Assembly (NCBI GenBank): GCA_013298715.1
Contig: JAAFIQ010000019.1
Coordinates: 1-64,000 of the forward strand
Reading direction: 5' to 3'
Source of the DNA: Bacteroidota bacterium
GTDB lineage: Bacteria; Bacteroidota; Bacteroidia; B-17B0; Aurantibacillaceae
Length of the DNA: 64,000 nucleotides
Shown here: one piece after another, positions 54,039 through 62,391 of the stretch
How the letters are laid out: the number at the start of each line of letters is the position of its first letter
Position numbering within the stretch: position 1 is the stretch's first letter
Notes under the pieces: generated by a model
Seen by the model: only the letters and a program-made list of their open reading frames with translations
What the model was told of the DNA's origin: nothing
Database searches by the model: none
Made by a program: the position numbers and the translations under genes

Positions 54039-55226
54039 TTATTTTAACTTATGGATTTTTTTAGTACCGCCATACAATTCATATTTTAAAAATCTGCATT
54101 CTAAAGCGCCATTAAAAATTTGTATTTTTCGAGAAGCGCGCAACCCAACAGAGTTAATACCTTCGGGGTTGCTCGTTATCATCCAGGCGGTAAAATTTTG
54201 AAAATCTTTTTTGAGTTTGTTGCCAATTTCTTTGTACAATTGCGTTACTTCTTCCACTGGCAAACGCTCTCCGTAAGGAGGGTTTAAAATAATAACACCT
54301 CCGCTTCTTTCAGGTTTTATATCAAAAAAAGATTGTTGTGTGCATTTTACAACATCGTCAACTTTGGCATTAATCGTATTAGTTCGGGCTTTCTTTAGCG
54401 TTGGCCCATCAATATCGTTCGCAATAATTTCTACAGGATTATTTTTTATTTTGTTTACACTACTGTCAAATATTGTGTCGTATAATTTTTCATCAAAATT
54501 ACGCCACTTCATAAAAATAAAATCATTTCTGTAGTATCCGGGCGGAATTTGATTTGCAATAATTGCCGCTTCAATTCCAATTGTTGCCGCACCACACATG
54601 CCATCAATTAACAATAAGTGCGGTTCCCATCCACTTAATTTAACGAGGCCTGCTGCTAACACTTCTTTCATGGGAGCTTCGTTTATGTCGCTCCTGTAAC
54701 CACGCTTGTATAAAGGGTCGCCGCTGCTATCTAAATTTATACTTACTTCATTTTTATAAACATGAATATATAATTTAAACATAGGCCTTATCAAATCCAC
54801 ATCAGGGCGCTTACCGGTTTTTTCTCTAAAACGATCTACTATGGCATCTTTTACTTTTTGAGAAACAAACAAACTATGTTTAAATAATTCGGTATTTAAA
54901 ACACTTTCTACCATTATGCTGTCTTGTACGTCAATAAACTCTTCCCAAGGCATTGCTTTTATTGCATCGTAAAGTTGGTGCTCGTTATCGGCGGTAAATT
55001 TAACAATTGGCACAAGCACTTTTAGCGCAGTATGTAAACACAAATTGGCTTTGTACAAAAAACCTATATCGCCTGTAACGGCTACCCCGCGCTTAAATGG
55101 AGTAATATTTTTTCCACCAAGTTTTAAAAGCTCTTTGGCTAAAATTTCTTCTAAACCAAAAAATGTAGTAACCTTGATTTCAAATTCTGAAGTATGATTA
55201 AATGTATATGTAAATGTTGAGCTCAA
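54039..55226 (-). CDS. THUMP-domain 23S rRNA (guanine-N2) methyltransferase-like protein
   Basis: A 395-residue class I SAM methyltransferase. N-terminal ferredoxin-like/THUMP part (FFGLEEILAKELLKLGG, ALKVLVPIVKF, about 1-165), then the UPF0020-type domain with LLLIDGMCGAATIGIEAAIIA (SAM motif), NDIDGPTLKKARTN, and the catalytic VIILNPPYGERL (NPPY, base-flipping tetrapeptide). It resembles the RlmL N-terminal half and YpsC-type enzymes that make m2G in 23S rRNA; the exact site is not certain. Confidence 0.87.
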   Translation of the reverse strand: MSSTFTYTFNHTSEFEIKVTTFFGLEEILAKELLKLGGKNITPFKRGVAVTGDIGFLYKANLCLHTALKVLVPIVKFTADNEHQLYDAIKAMPWEEFIDVQDSIMVESVLNTELFKHSLFVSQKVKDAIVDRFREKTGKRPDVDLIRPMFKLYIHVYKNEVSINLDSSGDPLYKRGYRSDINEAPMKEVLAAGLVKLSGWEPHLLLIDGMCGAATIGIEAAIIANQIPPGYYRNDFIFMKWRNFDEKLYDTIFDSSVNKIKNNPVEIIANDIDGPTLKKARTNTINAKVDDVVKCTQQSFFDIKPERSGGVIILNPPYGERLPVEEVTQLYKEIGNKLKKDFQNFTAWMITSNPEGINSVGLRASRKIQIFNGALECRFLKYELYGGTKKIHKLK

Positions 55227-55311
55227 ATTTTAATTGATGAATGAGGTTATGAAAATGTGAATGTGAGTGGAAGAAATATTTGTTTGCGTATAGCATCAAA
55301 TGTAAGAAAAT

Positions 55312-56199
55312 TTATGAAATAGCTGGACCTAACACTATCTCCTCACAATTCACTTTTATTTTTGCGGCAATTTCATCGGTGGGTAAATCGTTTTCATCAT
55401 AGCCAAAGGGGTCCTCAATTTCTTCACTAATTAATTCTAACGATGCAAAGGCATAAAAAATAATTAATACTATTGGTATACTCCAAAAGCCTGCTGTTAC
55501 ACCAAACGAAACGGGTAAAGTAATGATGTACATAAAAATAATTGTTTTAATAAATGTGCTATAAGAGTATGGAATAGGCGTGCTCCTAATGCGTTCGCAA
55601 GCACCACAAATTTCGGTAAACTCATCTAAATGTTTGCTTAACAACAAATAATCATTAGGGGTTACATTAAGTCTTGGGCATTTTGTAAACAAATAATGTG
55701 TGAGGTAGTTTACAATATAGTTTGGCTTATGATTTGCTTTTAAATATTCTGTTGTATTAAAATCGCTTATCTCGTTTGGTAAAAGTGTTACATTTTTTTC
55801 GCGCAAATGTTCTTTTAAAACATAAGCAAAATTTCCAACCAAAGCCACTGCGTTTTTTCTTTCGGTTACAAATTCTTTTGGTAAAAATGTATTTAGTTTT
55901 ATACATAAATTTCTTGAGTTGTTTAGCAAGCTTCCCCATAGCTTTCTACCTTCCCACCAGCGGTCGTAGGCGGAGTTGATGCGAAAAACTAAAACCAATG
56001 AAATTACAAAACCAGTAAGCTGATGAAAGAGCGTTAAATTATTTGGAATTAGATTTTGAAAGTAATGTTGCTCTAGATAAGCTACAGCCCCAGTAATTAT
56101 AGCCAATAAAATAAATGCAGGCAACATTTGTTTAAAGGCTGACGATTTATGAAAACTAAGAATTATCTTAATCCAATCTTTTGGGTTGTAAGTTACCAT
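55312..56199 (-). CDS. bestrophin-family ion channel
   Basis: A 295-residue membrane protein. The bestrophin signature LVFRINSAYDRWWEGRKLWGSLLNNSRN lies near residue 71-98, with two membrane helices before it and two in the second half (IIFMYIITLPVSFG, FWSIPIVLIIFYAFA). Bacterial homologues form pentameric cation or anion channels in the inner membrane. The gene ends with EEIEDPFGYDENDLP, the conserved cytosolic lid. It is followed on the same strand by a ComF gene with 27 bases between. Confidence 0.9.
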   Translation of the reverse strand: MVTYNPKDWIKIILSFHKSSAFKQMLPAFILLAIITGAVAYLEQHYFQNLIPNNLTLFHQLTGFVISLVLVFRINSAYDRWWEGRKLWGSLLNNSRNLCIKLNTFLPKEFVTERKNAVALVGNFAYVLKEHLREKNVTLLPNEISDFNTTEYLKANHKPNYIVNYLTHYLFTKCPRLNVTPNDYLLLSKHLDEFTEICGACERIRSTPIPYSYSTFIKTIIFMYIITLPVSFGVTAGFWSIPIVLIIFYAFASLELISEEIEDPFGYDENDLPTDEIAAKIKVNCEEIVLGPAIS

Positions 56200-56226
56200 A
56201 GTTTTTAAAGGATTAAAGATATAAAA

Positions 56227-56919
56227 CTATAATTTGTTTGCAAAGGCTATGCTTCCAATAGAAAAGGTGAGTCCAGGAATGTTTTTAAATGGCGCATAAG
56301 CAGCCTCAATGCTGGCACCTGTTGTAATTACATCATCTAACAATAAAACATGTTTGTGCTCAAAGTTCTTTAGGTTAACTAGCTCAAAAACTTGCTCTAC
56401 ATTTTGCCACCGCTCGTATTTCTTCTTTCGGGTTTGAGTTTCTGTGGATTTATTTTTTTTCAAACTGCTGGTATCTAACTCTATTTTTAATGAAGTTGCT
56501 ACACCTTTGGCAAACCATTCGCTTTGGTTGTAGCCTCTAATTTTTAACTTATTTTTATGCAGTGGCAACGGAACAATAATGTCTATCGGCTTAGTATTCT
56601 GAAGTGCGCTTAATTGTTCGGCGAAAAGTTTACCTAAATACTCTGCTAACTCTTTTTGCCCTTGGTATTTTATGGCATGTAAAATTTTTTGTACGCGGGC
56701 TTCTTTCTCAAAAACATACAAACATTCTACACTTTGAAAAGGAATTCTTCCTTCAAAAACATGATGCAAGGTATTACTGTTTTGATTTAAGGATTTTCCT
56801 CTTGGCAAACTTAGTAAACAGTGGGTACACAAAAACATTTCGTGCTTATGCAATAAATTAGCGCATGCCTCGCAATGTTTGGGGTAAATTAATGACAAAA
56901 AATCGTTAATAAGTGCCAT
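56227..56919 (-). CDS. ComF family protein (zinc finger and phosphoribosyltransferase-like)
   Basis: A 230-residue ComF: an N-terminal zinc finger (HCEACANLL, LCTHC), RGYNQSEWFAKGVA, and a PRTase-like C-terminus with HVLLLDDVITTGASIEAAYAP. In naturally competent bacteria ComF supports DNA uptake by converting single strands for integration; whether it does so here is unknown. It is the divergent neighbour of the coiled-coil protein gene (43 bases). Confidence 0.9.
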   Translation of the reverse strand: MALINDFLSLIYPKHCEACANLLHKHEMFLCTHCLLSLPRGKSLNQNSNTLHHVFEGRIPFQSVECLYVFEKEARVQKILHAIKYQGQKELAEYLGKLFAEQLSALQNTKPIDIIVPLPLHKNKLKIRGYNQSEWFAKGVATSLKIELDTSSLKKNKSTETQTRKKKYERWQNVEQVFELVNLKNFEHKHVLLLDDVITTGASIEAAYAPFKNIPGLTFSIGSIAFANKL

Positions 56920-56950
56920 AAGATTGTATTACTAAAATACAAATAAATTT

Positions 56951-56958
56951 TACTTTTG
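56951..56958 (+). promoter_or_regulatory. -7 promoter element for the coiled-coil protein gene (TACTTTTG)
   Basis: TACTTTTG matches TAnnTTTG and ends four bases before the ATG at 56963. A TTG at 56924-56926 lies 24 bases before it, three more than usual. Transcription would start at or near the ATG, so the message would be leaderless or nearly so. Confidence 0.5.
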
Positions 56959-56962
56959 TAGT

Positions 56963-57880
56963 ATGAATGAACAAGAAAATAAAAAGAAAAGAGGCGGCAT
57001 AGTTTTATTGATAATAATTAGTTTACTAATAATCACCAATGGTTACACTGCGTGGTTATTGTACAACGAAAAAACTAAGATAGTAGAACAAAAAATTGTA
57101 ACTGAAAAAGTTATTGTTGAGCGTGATAATGTAAAAAGTGATTTATTGGCTTTGAAATCTGATTTTGAAAGTTTAAAAACCACTAATGGCGCTATGCAAG
57201 CTGAGATTGATGAAAAAAAGGCGAAAATCGAAGAATTAATTAAAGAAGCCGAAAAACATAAAGGTGACCCTTACATTATTGCTAAACTTAGAAAAGAGAC
57301 AGAAACTTTAAGAGAAATAATGAAAGGTTATGTTAAAACAATAGATTCGTTAAACACGTTAAATCAAACTTTAGTTGCTGAGAAAAAAACAGTTTTAAAA
57401 CAATTAGATGAAGAAAAAGAAAAACAAAATGTATTAACCAAAGAGAAAGAAGAATTAAAAACTACCATTGCCAAAGGAAGTATTTTAACTTGCTTTAATA
57501 TTAATGCAAAGGGTGTGAGTGTAAAACGTGGTGGTAAAAAAATTGTTGAAACAAGTAAAGCACGCAAAGCAGATAAAATTAAAGTAAGCTTTAGTTTGGG
57601 TGAAAACAAAATTGCAAAATCAGGTGAGAAAACAGTTTACATTAGGATTATAACACCTGATGGCAAAGAGATGGCAAAAAATTACGACGACAATTATAAA
57701 TTTACGTTCGATAAAAGTTCTGGTTATTTTGCAGGAAAAGAAACTTTGAATTATGCAAACACAGAAATTAGCGGCGTTACATATTGCGAAGGCCAAGGAG
57801 AATTAGTTCCAGGAAATTATATTATTGAAATTACTTGCGATGGAGTTATTATTGGAAGTAGCAACTTAAAACTTGACTGA
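56963..57880 (+). CDS. membrane-anchored coiled-coil protein
   Basis: A 305-residue protein: a basic N-terminus, one membrane helix (GIVLLIIISLLIITNGYTAWLL, residues 12-33), a long coiled coil (about 40-165, rich in E, K and L), and a C-terminal beta domain (FNINAKGVSVKRGGKKIVET, VYIRIITPDGKEM, NYIIEITCDGVIIGSSNLKLD). The shape suggests an envelope-spanning scaffold of the inner membrane. The family is not recognised. Its last codons overlap the AlgH start. Confidence 0.78.
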   Translation: MNEQENKKKRGGIVLLIIISLLIITNGYTAWLLYNEKTKIVEQKIVTEKVIVERDNVKSDLLALKSDFESLKTTNGAMQAEIDEKKAKIEELIKEAEKHKGDPYIIAKLRKETETLREIMKGYVKTIDSLNTLNQTLVAEKKTVLKQLDEEKEKQNVLTKEKEELKTTIAKGSILTCFNINAKGVSVKRGGKKIVETSKARKADKIKVSFSLGENKIAKSGEKTVYIRIITPDGKEMAKNYDDNYKFTFDKSSGYFAGKETLNYANTEISGVTYCEGQGELVPGNYIIEITCDGVIIGSSNLKLD

Positions 57881-58421
57881 TTATAACAATACTTTTTTAA
57901 TTGCCCACCCAATGCAAAATGACGGGTACTTTAACAAGTCTGTTGTATATATTGCTTATGATAATAGTTTAGAAACTTTTGGATTTACAATCAATTTTAA
58001 AACACAATTTAAGCTTCGTGATTTTAAACCTCAAGTTAAAAATGGCAATTTGCCAATTTTTGAAGGTGGTCCAGTAGCAACCAATCAATTGTTTTATGTG
58101 CATACAGCAGGTAAATTAATTTCGAATTCTGAACCTATAAGTGATAAAATATTTTTTGGCGGAAACTTTAATGATATGTTGCAAGCCATAGAAAGCGGCG
58201 AATTAAATGAATCTAATTTAAAAATTTTTATAGGCTATTGTGGTTGGGGAAAAGATCAATTGCAAAACGAGATTAAAGCCAACCATTGGTTCACTAATAA
58301 GGCTAAGCAAGTAACTGTTTTCGAGACAAATTATGCTGATATTTATAGCAACGAACTCCAAAAAATTAAAACATCTTACAAAATTTTTGGAGATATTGCT
58401 AATACGCCATCTTTAAATTAA
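57873..58421 (+). CDS. YqgE/AlgH family protein (UPF0301)
   Basis: A 182-residue protein with the family motifs FLIAHPMQNDGYFNKSVVYI, FEGGPVATNQLFYVH, FFGGNF and FIGYCGWGKDQLQNEI. The start is TTG at 57873, overlapping the preceding stop by 8 bases; no ATG lies before the family N-terminus. In Pseudomonas AlgH was linked to alginate regulation, but the molecular function remains unclear. The stop overlaps the convergent kinase gene by four bases. Confidence 0.9.
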   Translation: MTDYNNTFLIAHPMQNDGYFNKSVVYIAYDNSLETFGFTINFKTQFKLRDFKPQVKNGNLPIFEGGPVATNQLFYVHTAGKLISNSEPISDKIFFGGNFNDMLQAIESGELNESNLKIFIGYCGWGKDQLQNEIKANHWFTNKAKQVTVFETNYADIYSNELQKIKTSYKIFGDIANTPSLN

Positions 58422-58825
58422 TAAAGTTTCACCTTATATTTTTCGGCCATTTTTTTTATCTGTTCTTCACTTACGTTATGTGAATTTTTTCCGTTGTGAT
58501 AATTCTCCACTGTAACGACAAAAATTTTATAATTAAATTTTTTTGCAAGTTCAAAATAGCTTTCCAATTCCCATTCTAAAGTAAAGGTGTGGTGTACAAA
58601 AATTTTTGAGTCGCCCGCTTGAATTGCCAATTCTGTATTTCGTATGGCTTGTTTATAAGCAATATGATTTTCTGAAAACACAAAATTGTAATCTTGCGTA
58701 AGTGGGTTTGTGAAATAATCATCTACCGAAATTATTTTGTACCTACCATCCTCACTCAAAACCTTTGCAAGTTCAGTTTTACCTGCACCAGGTAATCCTC
58801 TTAATAAAATTAACACATTCACCAA
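58418..58825 (-). CDS. small P-loop kinase (NEDD4-binding-protein-2-like)
   Basis: A 135-residue AAA-type protein: LILLRGLPGAGKTELAKVL (Walker A GLPGAGKT at residues 10-17), ISVDDYF with the aspartate expected in polynucleotide kinases, IFVHHTFTLEWELESYFELAKKF and a C-terminal helix. This matches the N4BP2-like kinases found in bacteria, small relatives of polynucleotide 5'-kinases. Substrate unknown. Confidence 0.78.
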   Translation of the reverse strand: MVNVLILLRGLPGAGKTELAKVLSEDGRYKIISVDDYFTNPLTQDYNFVFSENHIAYKQAIRNTELAIQAGDSKIFVHHTFTLEWELESYFELAKKFNYKIFVVTVENYHNGKNSHNVSEEQIKKMAEKYKVKLY

Positions 58826-58846
58826 TATAATTTTTGGTTAAAATAC

Positions 58847-58854
58847 TATATTTG
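58847..58854 (+). promoter_or_regulatory. -7 promoter element for the small exported protein (TATATTTG)
   Basis: Exact TAnnTTTG, 14 bases before the ATG at 58869. The usual -33 TTG is not at the right distance. Confidence 0.5.
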
Positions 58855-58868
58855 AACAAAACAAGCGT

Positions 58869-59132
58869 ATGAATTTTAAAAAAATTAAACTTATTGCGTT
58901 ATTTGTTATGCTTATTGGTTTAACATCAAACAATGCGCAAACAGTTTACGTAACTAAAGAGGGTAAAAAATACCATGCTAAAAATTGCGGTATTGCAAAA
59001 ACTGGTAAAAGCGGTATGGAATTAGCCGAGGCAAAAAAACAAGGCTATGAAGCTTGCAAATCTTGTAAATCTCATGAAATTGCGCCTGCTGCTGATAAAC
59101 CAAAAGAACAACCAAAAGCAAAAAAGAAGTAA
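58869..59132 (+). CDS. small exported Cys-rich protein with KYHxxxC motif
   Basis: An 87-residue protein: signal peptide (MNFKKIKLIALFVMLIGLTSNNAQ), then TVYVTKEGKKYHAKNCGIAKTG, LAEAKKQGYEACKSCKSHE and a KP-rich tail. The pattern Y.T..G.KYH...C......L.EA...GY..C..C is the same as in the C-terminal tails of some secreted nucleases and in stand-alone metal-binding modules; the H and three C could bind zinc. Function unknown. Confidence 0.75.
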   Translation: MNFKKIKLIALFVMLIGLTSNNAQTVYVTKEGKKYHAKNCGIAKTGKSGMELAEAKKQGYEACKSCKSHEIAPAADKPKEQPKAKKK

Positions 59133-59163
59133 TTTTTAGAAGGATTACTAACGTTGCATTAAT

Positions 59164-59757
59164 TTATTCGCCATCATAAATCCAAAGCAATGTTGGTAAT
59201 TTTTGCTTTTTTAATAGTTTATCAATTTCTTTCATTAAATTATTTGCAACAACTGGGCAGCCTTGGCTCCAGCCCATGGTAAGGTGTTGCGGATAAATTT
59301 CTGTTTCTGAAACGTAATCGTAAGAGTGTAAAACTATTAGGCGTTTAAATGCATTGGTGTTTGTTTTTTCTAGGCCATGCATTTTGTAATGTACGTTTAT
59401 TCCCCAATTGCTAAAGGCGCGTTTACCAATTTTATATTTACCAAGAGCTGTGCAGTTACTTCCAACAACATTGCTGTAAACGGGTTTTTCTTCTGTACTA
59501 TTTTCGCCAACACCGTGGCAAACCAAACCACTAAACAAAATTTCATTGGTTTTAAAACTGTAGATAAAAAATCTGTTTTTACCCGAATGGATAGAGAAAT
59601 CTACCAAAAAACAAAATTCTTTATTCATTTTATTTTTCTTGCAATAAGCCAAGGCTTGTTTTGCTTTAATAGAAATTGTGGTTTGTTTAGAAATGCTTGT
59701 AGCACTTGTAACTATTAGTAAAAAAAAACTTAATGCGGCTAGTTTTAATAATTTCAT
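59164..59757 (-). CDS. murein L,D-transpeptidase catalytic-domain protein
   Basis: A 197-residue exported protein (MKLLKLAALSFFLLIVTSATS). It belongs to the YkuD-like group: NRFFIYSFKTNEILFSGLVCHG, GKYKIGKRAFSNWGINVHYKMHGLEKTN, IVLHSYDYVS, and the active-site Cys in MGWSQGCPVV (H-x14-17-S-x-G-C type). It forms or edits 3-3 crosslinks in peptidoglycan in the periplasm. It is a single gene converging with the small Cys-rich protein. Confidence 0.85.
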   Translation of the reverse strand: MKLLKLAALSFFLLIVTSATSISKQTTISIKAKQALAYCKKNKMNKEFCFLVDFSIHSGKNRFFIYSFKTNEILFSGLVCHGVGENSTEEKPVYSNVVGSNCTALGKYKIGKRAFSNWGINVHYKMHGLEKTNTNAFKRLIVLHSYDYVSETEIYPQHLTMGWSQGCPVVANNLMKEIDKLLKKQKLPTLLWIYDGE

Positions 59758-59833
59758 TTAGTATTAAGCTGTTACAATATAACTTAAATGAAATTTAAAT
59801 TTATAAATTTATTTGCAATAATGCTATTGTAAT

Positions 59834-61890
59834 TTATTCTTTTACAAATTTTTTGGTTACTACATTTTCGTTATAGGTATTAAGTATGTTTACAAAATAA
59901 ATACCAGGTTTGTAGTTTTATGTAATAAGCAACAATTCATTTTTTTGATTAATTGCTTCTTCATAAACTAACTGACCAATGGCATTATAAACCATAATTT
60001 TACTTAAACCCTCCTTATTACCAATTTGAATTTGAAGTTTTTCATTTGCTGGGTTAGGGTGGATAGTTACTTCGTAAGAAATTATGTTGTTATTGTTATT
60101 TGATAGCTCTTGAGTTTCTTTATCGTCATTTGTGTGAGTTTTCCCATCGCTTAAAGTAAAAAATTCTTTCTCATCATCCGCTATACTTGAATATCTGCCA
60201 ACACCAGCATCACAGCCTCGAATACAAGGTTGTATACGTGCTAAAAAATCTGAGCCTTGTTGTGCAGTAAAACCAGCCGCAAGAATAATCTCTTGCCCTA
60301 AAAATTTAACTATGGTGTTGTTTTGTATGGTAACATTAGCACCAGTTTGAATATTACCAGAAGCCATGTAAACACCAGCATAGGATCTTGTGCCTGGCAA
60401 AGGACCATTAAATGGGGGCACTGCATCGACATTAGCGCTTGTGTGTAAATCACTTGCATTAGAGAAGTTATAAAAGACTTTACAAGGCTCATCACCACTC
60501 ATAGACTCAATGAAAGCATTACTTGTACCATTAGGATTTAGCCACGGTTTTAATTGATTACTAGCCCCATTTTGATCATCCCATGATTGGTCAAATCTTC
60601 CATAGAAATCATTTTTTTATTACCACACGCAGCCTTTCCGCCATATAATTGTCCTATAATTAAACCATTTGAGTTATACAATGGAGAGCCAGACGAACCA
60701 CCTTCGGTAGAACCACTTTTCCATTCCTTAACTTTCCATACTTTGGCTATTGGAGTACCCCAATTACCTTTTGAAAGTTTTTTGTCGTAGGTAGATATTT
60801 TTTTTACATCTCCGTCTGGATGATGTATACCAACACCATTATTAGATCTTCCATCATCATTAGTCCAGCCAGATGCAAAGGAATTAAAATTACCAGGTGG
60901 TCTTGCTAATAACTCAAGCAATAAAAAATCAGAATTTTTATTCCTTGCTCTTATAGTTGCGCCTGATAAAATGTAGCTCGTTGACGGTTGGTTGGCCTGA
61001 TTGCTACAACCCTGACTTTGGTAATTAAAGATATAAACCCAATCACCAGGATCTTCAACCATAGTTGATTGATTACGATCTCTACTGTCAAAAAGACAAT
61101 GATTTGCGGTTAGAAAATATGGTTTACCATCTCGTTTTTCATTAGTTATTAGTGCAACTGTACAGAGCTTACTAAATTGGTCAGGGCTAGGATTACCTGT
61201 AAGGCCAGCTATTAAAGCAACCGATCTACGTTGATTACACCAATTATCACCTTCAGGACATTTAACATTAATATGGCAGGCCGAAGAAGTATTAAAATCA
61301 TTAAATAAAGATTTATTAAAAACAGGCTTAAATGAGTGAATAAATGCAGAAGCATGTATACTTGCGCCACCTACACTCTTTGGTTGATGGTATTCAAGCC
61401 TTACGGCATTTCCAATGATAGGACCTAGCGACATTCGATGATCGTTTCTATTCTGATCATTGGTATAAGCTCCTAAAACTTGGGTTAAACTATCATTATA
61501 AATATAAAAGCTTGCACCATTAGGAATAAAAAACGAATCGAAAATTAAAAAATTAGATAAGGCATTAACTGAAACTATACGTAAACGCCATAGTTTAGAA
61601 CTATCGGGTAATGTTTCCCATGTCCTAGAGTTATTCATTCCACAATTGATTGGTATCGCTTTTCCAAAGTTCGAAGATTTAATACTGTCATTTATTGAAG
61701 CAAGAGAATCTTGATACATCAAATAACTATTATTAAAAGTCGGCAGATTTATAGTTTGAATTTGATTAGGATTCAAAATCGAAGAATTCCCAAAGCTTAA
61801 GGGAGGGTTTGTGTTTTGTGCGAAAATTGGCAAACATTCTGTAAGGAATTATAACAATGGTATAATGTTTATTAATTTCATATATCTCAT
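59834..61890 (-). pseudogene. trypsin-like T9SS protease gene with two in-frame TAA codons and one frameshift
   Basis: The gene begins at ATG 61890 (overlapping the stop of the lipoprotein gene by ATGA) with a signal peptide interrupted by TAA at 61851-61849 (MKLINIIPLL-stop-FLTECLPIFAQ). The protease part follows, with FLTANHCLFDSRD (His), SDFLLLELLARPP (Asp) and GGSSGSPLY (Ser). At an A7 run (60618-60612, minus strand) one added A rejoins the frame (NKKNDFYGRFDQSWDD), matching the sequence after GKAACGNKK. The C-terminal sorting domain (HPNPANEKLQI, IMVYNAIGQLVYE) is broken by TAA at 59920-59918 and continues NYKPGIYFVNILNT...KKFVKE to 59834. Counting the added base gives 686 codons. Three lesions make a decayed gene the simplest reading. 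Confidence 0.85.
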
Positions 61891-62390
61891 TTTTTTCTTA
61901 TTTCAATATCAATTTTATCTTTATCAGAAATTTTATCAATTAAAATCCAATGCATTTGCGGATAATAGGCCTTTTTATTTTGGCGTCGTTGTTCTTTACA
62001 ATAAACTTCAAAAGTATATTTTTTCCTTTTTTTATTGTAGCATAAAAATAAATCGGTAGAAAAATGCATTTTGCTTGAATAATCAATGTAAGCACCAATA
62101 AGCGTTTTATTATTAAAATCTATACTAGGAAGGGTATAATTCGGAACGTAGATGAATTGGGCAGAATGATTGAATTGCTGAAAAATGCTTTCATACTCTG
62201 ACTGGGTTTGAATAATATATTTTTCGTTATTAGGTATAGGAATTGGCAAATAAATTTCTTCAAAGTTTTGTTTTTTATATCCTATCTCGCAAGCAAACAC
62301 ATAGCTTTTTTTACAACTATTTAAACTTATACCACATAAAATAATTATGTTTAACAGTGCTGTATTAAATATAAAATTTTTAATCCTCAA
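61887..62390 (-). CDS. lipoprotein of unknown function
   Basis: A 167-residue lipoprotein with leader FNTALLNIIILCGISLNSC (lipobox LNSC) and KKSYVFACEIGYKKQNFEEIYLP after it. There is no known motif. It starts with TTG at 62390, one base after the stop of the S74-like gene, and its stop overlaps the ATG of the protease by four bases, so these three form one operon. Confidence 0.75.
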   Translation of the reverse strand: MRIKNFIFNTALLNIIILCGISLNSCKKSYVFACEIGYKKQNFEEIYLPIPIPNNEKYIIQTQSEYESIFQQFNHSAQFIYVPNYTLPSIDFNNKTLIGAYIDYSSKMHFSTDLFLCYNKKRKKYTFEVYCKEQRRQNKKAYYPQMHWILIDKISDKDKIDIEIRKK

Positions 62391-62391
62391 T

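Noticed and set aside
25587-61890. TAA as a sense codon in this organism
   Set aside because: TAA ends nearly all genes in the window, and the residues expected at the five in-frame TAA sites differ, so reassignment does not fit.
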